From Nostoc carneum NIES-2107 (GTDB lineage: Bacteria; Cyanobacteriota; Cyanobacteriia; Cyanobacteriales; Nostocaceae), in NCBI GenBank assembly GCA_002368155.1, contig AP018180.1, positions 4,263,380 to 4,327,379 on the forward strand: DNA of 64,000 nucleotides, read 5' to 3'. The notes below the pieces were generated by a model. That model was not told the origin of the DNA. It saw only the letters and a list, made by a program, of their open reading frames with translations, and searched no databases. Both the position numbers and the translations under genes were made by a program. The stretch's first letter is position 1. Each line of letters begins with the position of its first letter. Positions 8,764-16,855 of the stretch are shown piece by piece.

Positions 8764-8851
8764 TAGATAACAAAATATACCAAACGGATGAGCCAACTCT
8801 GATATGAGTCAGTCGATAATAACGATCGCTGGTATATTACTTTTTAGCCCG

Positions 8852-8876
8852 CCCTGAGGTGACTCAGGGTTTTATA
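8852..8876 (+). terminator. Terminator of the cydAB-mbnH operon
   Basis: Stem CCCTGAG/CTCAGGG with a GTGA loop, followed by TTTTATATT. Confidence 0.85.
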
Positions 8877-9439
8877 TTGCCCAGAATTATCTTTAAAGAA
8901 ATATTACACTAAACTACGGAATTTTCTGTTGCGGTCATAGTGTTAATTTTCGCTCCTCATAGAATTTTCAGAGTAGTAAAGTGCTTAAAGTTTTGCATCT
9001 TACCGAGTTATTACAGAGAAATAAGCTAATACAGCTTAATTTCCATTACTAAGTATTGAAATTTTCAGGGTCACTTAGCTAAATATTTCACCTAATTCAA
9101 CAGGTTGCCTAAGTAATGACGAATCTTTCTACAGCCAGTAGACTATGTTTTCAAAGAGATGATACAACGCCAGAGGACTTACGTTGTAATACTTCCATCT
9201 TCTCACGGCAAGTTAGAATCAGTTCGCTCAGAAAAACCGTAGTTACCAGCTATGGTTTTTTTTTGCGAAAAAATACTAAGAATTATTACTGGTAACATTT
9301 TTTCTTTACATTCCCTGTGTTATTTACAGTAAAAGCACGGGAAAAATAACATGGAACTGGATAAGGTATACATAACAATTGTGCTGTGTTCCTTACTCCA
9401 GGCTGGTTACACGCAGTTATGTAATTATGGAGTTATACA
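8877..9439. other. Non-coding gap, possible small RNA
   Basis: No ORF worth calling. The stretch ends in a terminator-like hairpin at 9232-9264 that serves no visible gene, so a short RNA transcribed from about 8940 onward is possible. Confidence 0.4.
9232..9264 (+). terminator. Orphan intrinsic terminator
   Basis: AAAAACCGTAG pairs with CTATGGTTTTT (one G-T pair) around a seven-base loop, ending in nine T. It lies over 350 bases beyond the previous terminator and upstream of the next gene. Confidence 0.65.
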
Positions 9440-9643
9440 ATGATTGAAAATTTAATATACATCACAAACAAAAATACAGATGCATTAATAGACATATTAT
9501 TTGGCTTTTACTTAGATGGTGATGCTATAGATCGGCAACAAATAGAACGCGAACTGATCGATTTAGGCAAAAAGCATCAGCTGGGTGGTAGCAATGAATT
9601 AGTCCAAAAATTGCGGAAGTTAGCAGCAGATAGAGGATTGTAG
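9440..9643 (+). CDS. Uncharacterised 67-aa protein
   Basis: Small acidic protein with no recognised family. The ATG has GGAG about eight bases upstream. The chain reads as two helices (TDALIDILFGFYLDG and DRQQIERELIDLGKKH) followed by a short basic helix (ELVQKLRKLAADRG). It stands alone, 350 bases before an orphan terminator. Confidence comes from the binding site and the helical, charge-balanced composition only. Confidence 0.55.
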   Translation: MIENLIYITNKNTDALIDILFGFYLDGDAIDRQQIERELIDLGKKHQLGGSNELVQKLRKLAADRGL

Positions 9644-9990
9644 GCTGCTCCCCCTTTATTGCTAAATTAGGGCAAAATAGTCAAAATAGACATAGTTACG
9701 CCATGATTTTGACATTATTTTGTCAATTCCAGGTGTAATACTGACTATTACTAGAGGATTCCTAATTAATTTTTGAAAATCTACTTAGTCTTTTATCGCC
9801 AAGAATACGGCATCAAAGCTTTCAGAAGGTGCAGTATAAACTCCGTATTGCATCTTCCGAATACTGAGATTGTTGTCAAAAATAAAATCGCATTGCTATA
9901 TAAATTTTCCAGCCAGTGTTTACCTGCTGTGGCTGATTTCTTATATATCTTTGATTTTCCCATCGTCTGTGCAGTATCAATGCACACCCA
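9644..9990. other. Gap ending in a strong orphan terminator
   Basis: Two short overlapping ORFs on opposite strands look like chance frames. The region ends in the terminator at 9991-10020, so it may be the 3' untranslated part of the 67-aa gene transcript or a separate small RNA. Confidence 0.4.
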
Positions 9991-10020
9991 GCCCTCAGAC
10001 TCAATCTGAGGGCTTTTTTT
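9991..10020 (+). terminator. Strong Rho-independent terminator
   Basis: Nine-bp perfect stem GCCCTCAGA/TCTGAGGGC, five-base loop, seven T. Confidence 0.9.
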
Positions 10021-10236
10021 GTCCTTAAATGTAATATTTATGACCTAAAAAATTGTCATATCAAATCAATTTTTTAAAGCTAAAATTAAAAAAAATATTT
10101 TTGTAGAATCAAGAACAATATATACTGAAATTTACTCAAACATGATAAAAAACACTCTACCAAAAGATAGATAAAGCAGTTAATCATCCAAAAAGCTGCA
10201 AATATCAAGCAATAATCTAAACTTTAAAATTTGATA

Positions 10237-11538
10237 ATGAAAATAGCTTTCGTAGTAGGGTATTTCCCCGTCTTGTCGGAAACATTTATTGTTAATCAAA
10301 TTATAGGTTTGATTGACCGGGGGCATGATGTTGATATCTATGCATATCAACTAGGTAATACCTCGCAATTGCATCCAGATATCATTAAATACCAGTTACT
10401 AGAGCGGACGAAATTTCAACCGTCAATCCCACAAAATTTCTTTTGGCGGTTGCTGAAAGCGGTAAAATTAATCATTGCCAACTTTCAGAAAAGCCCTTTA
10501 GTATTGCTGCGATCGCTCAATTTTTTCAAATATGGCAGATGGGCAGCTTCTCTAAGATTACTCTACTCAGTCATTCCCTTATTAAACACAGAAACCTACG
10601 ATATAATTCACTGTCAATTTGGCACATTGGCGCGTGAAGGGATGGCATGGCGGGATATGGGCGCGATTAAGGGTAAGTTAATTACTTCGTTTCGCGGCTA
10701 TGATATTAGTTGGTTTGTCCATGAATATGGAGAACATATTTATGATGAACTGTTTGCCAAAGGAGATTTTTTCTTAGCTAACTGCAAATATTTTCAAACC
10801 AAAGCTATCAGTATTGGTTGCGCTCCCCAAAAAATTGCTGTGCATGGTTCGGGAATTGATTGTAGTCAGTTTCAATTTAAAACAAGGCTATCACCAGAAC
10901 CCCAAGGCAAAATTTATCTGGCTACAACTTGCCGCTTGATACCCAAAAAAGGCATAGAATACAGCATTCGTGGAGTTGCCAAGGTAGCGAAAATCTATCC
11001 TGATATTGAATACAACATAATTGGCGATGGCTATTTAAGAGATGAGTTAGAACAACTAATTCAAGACTTAAATGTTACTGCACAAGTAAAGCTTTTAGGT
11101 TGGAAAAATCAGCCAGCCATTATTGAAATTTTGGATCAAGCGCATATTTTTCTGGCTACCAGCATCACAACTGATGATGGTAATCAAGATGCACCCCTCA
11201 ACACCTTAAAAGAAGCGATGGCTATGGGTTTACCAGTCATCAGTACCTTACATGGTGGTATCCCAGAACTAGTGGAAGATGGGATTTCCGGTTTTCTGGT
11301 TCCAGAGAGAGATGCGGATGCGATCGCCGAAAAATTAACTTACCTAATTGAACATCCAGAAATTTGGTCACAAATGGGTGCAGCTGGCCGCGCCTACGTG
11401 GAAACACACTATGATATGAACAAGCTCAATGATGAGCTAGTACAAATTTATCAACACGTAATTGCTAATAATTTACCTCTACTACAACCAACTTTAGCTG
11501 TAGCAGGCAGGCTGAACTATGAAGCCTCAGGGAGTTAA
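10237..11538 (+). CDS. Glycosyltransferase family 4 (WcaL-like)
   Basis: 433 residues from ATG 10237; a TTG two codons upstream is less likely because family members begin MKIAFVVGYFPVLSETFI. The GT-B fold is shown by this N-terminal Rossmann strand, the central IYLATTCRLIPKKGIEYSIRG that opens the second domain, and the nucleotide-sugar binding segment KEAMAMGLPVISTLHGGIPELVEDGISGFLVPERD with the conserved E-x7-E. It probably adds a sugar to a lipid-linked polysaccharide on the cytoplasmic face. A GT2 gene follows after seven bases and a Wzm/Wzt exporter further on, so the group likely builds an exported glycan. Confidence 0.9.
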   Translation: MKIAFVVGYFPVLSETFIVNQIIGLIDRGHDVDIYAYQLGNTSQLHPDIIKYQLLERTKFQPSIPQNFFWRLLKAVKLIIANFQKSPLVLLRSLNFFKYGRWAASLRLLYSVIPLLNTETYDIIHCQFGTLAREGMAWRDMGAIKGKLITSFRGYDISWFVHEYGEHIYDELFAKGDFFLANCKYFQTKAISIGCAPQKIAVHGSGIDCSQFQFKTRLSPEPQGKIYLATTCRLIPKKGIEYSIRGVAKVAKIYPDIEYNIIGDGYLRDELEQLIQDLNVTAQVKLLGWKNQPAIIEILDQAHIFLATSITTDDGNQDAPLNTLKEAMAMGLPVISTLHGGIPELVEDGISGFLVPERDADAIAEKLTYLIEHPEIWSQMGAAGRAYVETHYDMNKLNDELVQIYQHVIANNLPLLQPTLAVAGRLNYEASGS

Positions 11539-11545
11539 TGCATAG

Positions 11546-12526
11546 ATGAATTTACCAGATATACCCCAAGTAACTATTGTTGTGGTTCCGCGAGAACGTT
11601 TTAGCTACACTCAGGAATCTTTAACCAGCGTCTACGCGCATACAACCTATCCATTTAAATTAATTTACGTAGATGGCAATTCACCTGCTCATATTAGAGA
11701 TTATCTTGCAAAACAAGCAAAGCAAAAACAATTTCAACTGATTCGCACCGAAAAATATTTATCTCCCAACTGCGCTAGAAATCTTGGTTTGCGAGAAGTT
11801 AGCAGTAAGTATGTGGTTTTTCTCGATAACGATGTAGTACTTACTCCTGGTTGGCTGGAAGCATTAGTAGAATGTGCCGAAACGACAGAAGCAACTATAG
11901 TCGGCCCCCTTACTTGTCAGGGTACACCAGTACATGAAGAAGTACATTGTGCAGGTGGGGAAACTGGGGTGAAAGAAGAAACCAAAGGTGGAACTACCAG
12001 AAGGCGGATTATTGAAAAGATTTATCTTCAAGGTAAGCGAGTAGAGGATGTACAATCCCAGCTAAAACGAGAAGAAACTGGGTTAGCAGAGTTCCACTGT
12101 GTGTTAGTACGTACAGAAATATTCCAGCAAATTGGCTTTTTAGATGAAGAGTTACTTTCTACTAAAGAACACGTTGATTTATGTATGCTGGTAAATGCAG
12201 CTGGCGGCATAATTTACCTCGAACCCGAATCTATCGTGACTTACGTTCCAGGGCCACCATTAGAGTGGACAGACTTACATTACTATATGTTGCGGTGGAG
12301 CGATCGCTGGGAATTCTCCAGCCTGAAACACTTACTACAAAAGTGGAACCTCAGCGAAGACGAATATTTTCAAAACAGGTATAAACGCTTGGGTTCAAGA
12401 CGACACATGACCATTGTCCACCCATTTGCGCGCAAATTTCCCGTCGGTAACTTTGGCTTTCGGGTAGTGAGTAAAATCCTGCGTCTGCTGGATCGGGTAT
12501 TAAACCGTTGGATTACAACATGGTAG
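11546..12526 (+). CDS. Glycosyltransferase family 2
   Basis: 326 residues with the GT-A fold: VTIVVVPRERFSYTQESLTSVYAHT as first strand, then FVVFLDNDVVLTPGWLEAL carrying the DxD-type metal site (DND), and FHCVLVRTEIFQQIGFLDEEL, usual for GT2 enzymes. It transfers a sugar from a nucleotide donor. The C-terminal third (LKHLLQKWNLSEDEYFQNR) is not assigned. It starts seven bases after the GT4 gene and is almost certainly co-transcribed with it. Acceptor and sugar cannot be read from the sequence. Confidence 0.88.
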   Translation: MNLPDIPQVTIVVVPRERFSYTQESLTSVYAHTTYPFKLIYVDGNSPAHIRDYLAKQAKQKQFQLIRTEKYLSPNCARNLGLREVSSKYVVFLDNDVVLTPGWLEALVECAETTEATIVGPLTCQGTPVHEEVHCAGGETGVKEETKGGTTRRRIIEKIYLQGKRVEDVQSQLKREETGLAEFHCVLVRTEIFQQIGFLDEELLSTKEHVDLCMLVNAAGGIIYLEPESIVTYVPGPPLEWTDLHYYMLRWSDRWEFSSLKHLLQKWNLSEDEYFQNRYKRLGSRRHMTIVHPFARKFPVGNFGFRVVSKILRLLDRVLNRWITTW

Positions 12527-12700
12527 GATATGCGATCGCGGCTTTACCACTTAGCTAATTATTTTGAACTCATAATTGAGTTTGGGGAAAAGGGTAAAGG
12601 GGAAGGGTAAAAGGTATTATTTTTCCGGCGTTGCATATTTGCGGGATGAATTCAGACTTCTGGAAAAAGCTAAAAGTCTATTCTTTGCGACTTTGCGCCT

Positions 12701-12725
12701 AACCTCCGGGAACGGCTGCGCCGAA
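12701..12725. repeat. Small repeat nested inside another dispersed repeat
   Basis: Flanks match a common cyanobacterial unit (CTTTGCGCCT...TGCGTGAG) also seen uninterrupted at about 4995-5030. Here a GC-rich segment of about 25 bases splits it. Confidence 0.6.
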
Positions 12726-12811
12726 TGCGTGAGACAAAAATCATCCCATCAATCAGCAACGCCATGTTTCCCTTTCCCCATTCCTCCTTCCCCGTTTTCC
12801 CCACATAATAT

Positions 12812-12894
12812 ATACCAATTTGAAAAAAGAATACGACAAATATCTGAACTGAAGAATCTTTTATATGCCGTAAACATTCTTCAAATCGGTATTA
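12812..12894. repeat. MITE-like inverted repeat (ATACCAATT family)
   Basis: Ends ATACCAATTTGAA and TTCAAATCGGTAT are inverted copies enclosing about 57 bases. Related ends occur near 26604-26630, 27037-27175 and 62824-62850. Its right end supplies the stop codon of the leftward gene at 12892-13515. Confidence 0.75.
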
Positions 12895-13515
12895 ATTAGA
12901 AATGGGTACATTTTTAAATGCTGCTGTATCTGGTACAAACAGGTCTACGTTTTTGACACCATCAGGAACCCTAATCCAAACATAAGCATCGGCTGACGCT
13001 TTGGGACGCAACTGTGCTAAAGAAACGGTTCCTGTTGAGCGATTTGCAGAAACTCCTTTATAGGTTTCACTGGTGTCAGGATTACGCGCTGTTGTATTAG
13101 CAATCGAGATGATATCGCCACCACCAACACCGTCCGTAGCTTGGCGACGGATACGCATCTGTAAATTGATCACATCACGGTTTGCGGTTTCTGGATCTTT
13201 AATCCGTTTTGCTGAAAGTATCTCAACTTCAGCCTTATTCCCAAAAGCAGGCTGCACAAATTGTCCAGGCTGAATTGCATTTGCCGAGGTAGCCGCAGGT
13301 GAGGGTGTTGTTTCTGGTGATGGTGATGCTGTTGTTTCTGGTTCCGGGGAAACTGATTGTTTGGTAGAAATTGGAGAAGCAGTATTAGTTTGCTGAAGAG
13401 TGCTAGTAGTATTTAGCGTCTGTCGCAGCGTGAACACTTCGTAAGCTGCATAGCCGCCACATAACAAAGCGACAGTAGAAAGGAATACTGCCACACCTGA
13501 TAGAAATGTACTCAC
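12892..13515 (-). CDS. Membrane-anchored protein with Pro/Ser/Thr linker
   Basis: 207 residues. One N-terminal hydrophobic segment (FLSGVAVFLSTVALLCGGYAAYEV) is followed by a short possible coil, a Ser/Thr/Pro/Glu-rich linker (about residues 45-80) and a beta-rich domain of about 120 residues with ADAYVWIRVPDGVKNVDLFVP. This layout resembles DUF4352-like extracytoplasmic domains held by a membrane anchor, but the family is not certain. It probably faces the periplasm. It is divergent from the Wzm/Wzt genes across a 200-base gap. The stop codon lies in the end of a dispersed inverted repeat. Confidence 0.75.
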   Translation of the reverse strand: MSTFLSGVAVFLSTVALLCGGYAAYEVFTLRQTLNTTSTLQQTNTASPISTKQSVSPEPETTASPSPETTPSPAATSANAIQPGQFVQPAFGNKAEVEILSAKRIKDPETANRDVINLQMRIRRQATDGVGGGDIISIANTTARNPDTSETYKGVSANRSTGTVSLAQLRPKASADAYVWIRVPDGVKNVDLFVPDTAAFKNVPISN

Positions 13516-13718
13516 GCCATTACCTCAAACTCATCTTTCGTTTCCAGCAATTTTTACCTAAATAGAACACATTGTAGAAACACAGCACTGCTGTGGCCTG
13601 ATAATAAATGTGTTGCAAATACATAAAAACTACTGTCAATACAGGTTTGCTAACCTATCGCCTTTATAATGCCATAAATGTTGAAAATAATACATTTAAC
13701 TAGGTTCGGATCTGTCTA

Positions 13719-14609
13719 ATGTCACAGGGAGAAATCGTGAAGCGACAGCAGGATTTAAATTCACAGCTACCTGAAGTTATTTATACACCCGAAAGTCGGC
13801 TGAGACATCCCATACAATTAGGTAAACAAATGTGGCGCGACTTGTTAGCTTCGCGGGAACTGGCTTGGCGGCTACTAGTACGGGATATTAGCGCTCAGTA
13901 TCGTCAATCGTTTTTCGGTATAGCTTGGGCTTTTTTACCACCAGTAATTATGGCAGTAGGATTTACCTTAGCTCACGATGCTAATGTAATTAACATTGGC
14001 GCTACAGATTTACCCTATCCAGCCTATGTGATGTTCAGCACTGCATTATGGCAAACATTTGTCGAAGCTTTAAATGGCCCAGTGCAAGCTGTAAGTGTTG
14101 CTAAACCAATGTTAGCGAGAGTGAATTTTCCCCGAGAAGCATTGATTTTAGCAAAAATTGGCGAAGTATTTTTTAACTTTGCTATCAAGCTAATTTTAAT
14201 TGTGGCATTGTTTATCTGGTTTAAAATATCTATAACTTGGACAGTAATTCTTGCACCTGTGGCGTTAATTAATTTAGTTTTACTCGGAATATTTATTGGG
14301 CTTTTATTAGCTCCATTGGGGATATTATATCAAGATGTATCTAGAGGTTTAACTTTAATTACAGGCTTTTGGTTATTCTTAACTCCTGTCGTTTACCCTG
14401 TACCAAAACAGGGAATATTCGGTTTTTTAGTTCAGCTTAATCCTGTGACTCCTTTATTAGTCACAGCCAGAGAATTAGCGACAACAGGTGCGATATCTAA
14501 TTTTTCTGCATTTTTGATTGTCAGTGCCATTACCTTAATAGGATTAATTCTAACTTGGATTGTTTTCCGGTTAGCTATGCCATTTGTCGTGGAAAGAGTC
14601 AGTTCATAA
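13719..14609 (+). CDS. Polysaccharide ABC exporter permease (Wzm/TagG type)
   Basis: 296 residues with six hydrophobic segments and the ABC-2 signature region: WRDLLASRELAWRLLVRDISAQYRQSFFGIAWAFLPP at the N-terminus, and ITGFWLFLTPVVYPVP and FLVQLNPVTPLLVTARELA later. Such permeases carry undecaprenyl-linked O-antigen or other glycans across the inner membrane with a Wzt ATPase, encoded 29 bases downstream. A GTG at 13737 with GGGAGA just upstream is an alternative start that removes six residues. Confidence 0.92.
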   Translation: MSQGEIVKRQQDLNSQLPEVIYTPESRLRHPIQLGKQMWRDLLASRELAWRLLVRDISAQYRQSFFGIAWAFLPPVIMAVGFTLAHDANVINIGATDLPYPAYVMFSTALWQTFVEALNGPVQAVSVAKPMLARVNFPREALILAKIGEVFFNFAIKLILIVALFIWFKISITWTVILAPVALINLVLLGIFIGLLLAPLGILYQDVSRGLTLITGFWLFLTPVVYPVPKQGIFGFLVQLNPVTPLLVTARELATTGAISNFSAFLIVSAITLIGLILTWIVFRLAMPFVVERVSS

Positions 14610-14638
14610 TTTGTAGTTCGTAATTCGTAGTTTAGATA

Positions 14639-15898
14639 ATGCTTGACGAGATTCAGCCTCAAGATTCCGATTTGTTGATTTCTGTAGATAATGTCTCTAA
14701 AAAATTTTGTCGAAATCTCAAGCAGTCTTTGTTATATGGCGTACAAGATATTTTTACAGAAATAATCGGCGGAAGTCGGAGAAGTGACACCTTACGTCCT
14801 CAAGAATTTTGGGCGCTAAAAGATGTAAGTTTTCAACTACGCCGGGGAGAAGCTTTAGGATTAGTAGGCGCAAATGGAGCCGGAAAAAGTACATTATTAC
14901 GCATTATTAGTGGATTGATTAATCCTGATACTGGCTATGTCAAAGTTAGGGGAAGATTAGCACCATTAATTGCTTTAGGTGCTGGGTTTAATCCGATTCT
15001 CACAGGAAGAGAAAATATCTATGCTAATATGTCAATTTTGGGTTTATCAACTCCAGAAATTACAGCCAGATTTCAAGATGTTATAGACTTTGCTGGCATT
15101 GCTGATGCCATTGATGCACCTGTACAAACCTATAGTTCAGGGATGGCGGCAAGGTTAGGTTTTGCTTGTGCTGTACATATAGAACCCGATGTTTTATTAA
15201 TTGATGAAGTCTTGGCGGTTGGGGATATAAATTTTCGGGTGAAATGTTACCAAAAACTAGCACAACTCAGACAAGCAGGTACAGCTTTTATTTTAGTTTC
15301 CCATAATCCCCATGTGGTTTTAAATGTCTGTGAAAATTCTCTATATCTTGCTCAAGGTAAATTAATTAAAGCTGGAGAAACCGAAGCAGTAATTCGGCAA
15401 TACGAAGAGGATTTAAGTTTAGCTGGTGCAGACACAGCTTTAGGAATCATGTTTTTACCAGAGAAACCTGAAAGCGAAAGTTTAGGTGTAGATATTGTTT
15501 CTCTTTGCTTTAAGGATAAACAAGGTAATATATTGACTGCTCCCCTCTGTGGAGAACCAGCCTATTTATGTGTAGAATGTAAAGCTTATAGAGAAGTTGA
15601 GTATGCTAATTTAGGTGTATTAATTACAGCTTTATCTGGGCAAAATGAGCGAGTTTTATATATTACTTCCGCCAGCGATAATGAACCTCTAAAAATATTG
15701 CCTGGTAAAGTAGAAATTCAAATGCAGATGCCTTATGTTTGCTTATTAGCTGGTGTATATACAGCCAAAATTTATATCAAAGAAGGTGTCTGTTCTTTTG
15801 ATGTTGTCGAATCATTCCGATTCACTGTCAAAGCCAGCAAAATTACCAGTCGTTCTTTATTTTATCAACCAAGAAAATGGCAAGTTTTGAATAAATAA
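14639..15898 (+). CDS. Polysaccharide ABC exporter ATPase (Wzt type)
   Basis: 419 residues. The ATPase domain shows Walker A (GANGAGKST), signature YSSGMAARLGFA, Walker B (VLLIDEVLAVGD) and the H-loop (VSHNPH). Unlike minimal TagH, it carries a C-terminal domain of about 150 residues (DIVSLCFKDKQGNILTAPL to RFTVKASKITS), which in Wzt proteins is a beta-sandwich that recognises the capped end of the glycan. That points to export of a modified polymer made with the glycosyltransferases upstream. The short gap to the permease carries a small AT-rich repeat. Confidence 0.93.
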   Translation: MLDEIQPQDSDLLISVDNVSKKFCRNLKQSLLYGVQDIFTEIIGGSRRSDTLRPQEFWALKDVSFQLRRGEALGLVGANGAGKSTLLRIISGLINPDTGYVKVRGRLAPLIALGAGFNPILTGRENIYANMSILGLSTPEITARFQDVIDFAGIADAIDAPVQTYSSGMAARLGFACAVHIEPDVLLIDEVLAVGDINFRVKCYQKLAQLRQAGTAFILVSHNPHVVLNVCENSLYLAQGKLIKAGETEAVIRQYEEDLSLAGADTALGIMFLPEKPESESLGVDIVSLCFKDKQGNILTAPLCGEPAYLCVECKAYREVEYANLGVLITALSGQNERVLYITSASDNEPLKILPGKVEIQMQMPYVCLLAGVYTAKIYIKEGVCSFDVVESFRFTVKASKITSRSLFYQPRKWQVLNK

Positions 15899-15910
15899 TA
15901 TTGGTGTTTG

Positions 15911-16014
15911 TCAAGAATCAAGAGTCAAAAGTCAAGAGTCAAGAGTCAAGAGTCAAAAGTCAAAAATTATTGTTCCCCATCCCCAATCACCAGTCCCCAA
16001 TCACCAGTCCCCAA
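15911..16014. repeat. STRR block (two heptamer families)
   Basis: Seven-base units related to AGTCAAG/AGTCAAA run from 15911 to 15966, then CCCCAATCACCAGT units to 16014. The block sits directly at the 3' end of the leftward gene that follows. Confidence 0.9.
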
Positions 16015-16749
16015 TCAACTAATAGCACTATTTTCATCAAGAAAATGATCTCTGCTAAAGCTTCTGCGGGGTATTTGTCTACCAGACATAGCTTTGAGTT
16101 TAGATGTGAAGGAATCGGTGCGATCGCTAATTTCGGGAGTGAATTGCCCAATTGGGCTATGATTGGCTGCAGCTTGAAGAAACCGAGGAGAATTATTACC
16201 AGCCTGTGCAACAGCATATTCAGGCTGTAGGCTTGGCTGTTCATCGGAGACAACTGCTGCTGTTTGGGCTGGTTTTTCCGGTTGAGGTACTAGTTTTACA
16301 GGCGGAAGCTGTCTTTGACGATAGTCATGGTTCACCTTAGAAGGAGGTGCTTCAGCAGTGGGAGATGATAAGTGATAGCTAGTTTTTTCTACAGAGGGGT
16401 TTTTCTTAGCTGGATATAAAACTGGTGATGGAATTGCTGTTAAGCTTTCAGGAAATTTGCTACAAATTAAGCGCTCAAATTCCATGTTGAAATGATAAGT
16501 TGCCTGGCCTTTTCTGTGCCAGAAGTTTAAAATTTGTTGTACGGAAACTGCTTTATAACGACCTTGATACAGTGCTTCTATGACTGCAATATGTAGCCAT
16601 TCAAGTGGGTAATGGGTTTTCCAACGCCTAATTAGCTCACTGGCGCTATAACCACTCAAGTCAAAGCTATAGTGAGTTAATAAGGCAGTGGCCAAATCGG
16701 GAAATGTGTCTGTAACTGGTGTTACCATTGAACTATTAGCTTCAGACAT
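16015..16749 (-). CDS. Uncharacterised cyanobacterial protein
   Basis: 244 residues, two regions. Residues 15-115 form a compact helical domain (LATALLTHYSFDLSGYSASELIRRWKTHYP...LEWLHIAVIEALYQGRYKAVSVQQILNFWHRKGQ) that reads like a winged-helix or DnaD-type nucleic-acid binding module. The rest is Pro/Ser/Gln-rich and probably disordered. Function unknown; the helical domain hint is inference. The TGA stop is flush with an STRR block, so the last residues may have changed by repeat growth. Confidence 0.7.
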   Translation of the reverse strand: MSEANSSMVTPVTDTFPDLATALLTHYSFDLSGYSASELIRRWKTHYPLEWLHIAVIEALYQGRYKAVSVQQILNFWHRKGQATYHFNMEFERLICSKFPESLTAIPSPVLYPAKKNPSVEKTSYHLSSPTAEAPPSKVNHDYRQRQLPPVKLVPQPEKPAQTAAVVSDEQPSLQPEYAVAQAGNNSPRFLQAAANHSPIGQFTPEISDRTDSFTSKLKAMSGRQIPRRSFSRDHFLDENSAIS

Positions 16750-16855
16750 AAGTTAAAAATTTTACCCATTACAAATAGGCTAAAGTACTTTTAATTACAA
16801 GGGATTAACCCAAGTGTTTTTTTAATTAATAGGAAATGCTTCTTATTCTACTGTG

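Noticed and set aside
12576-12899. 107-codon rightward ORF
   Set aside because: Made of dispersed repeat sequence and low-complexity G/A and C/T tracts; overlaps a MITE-like element.
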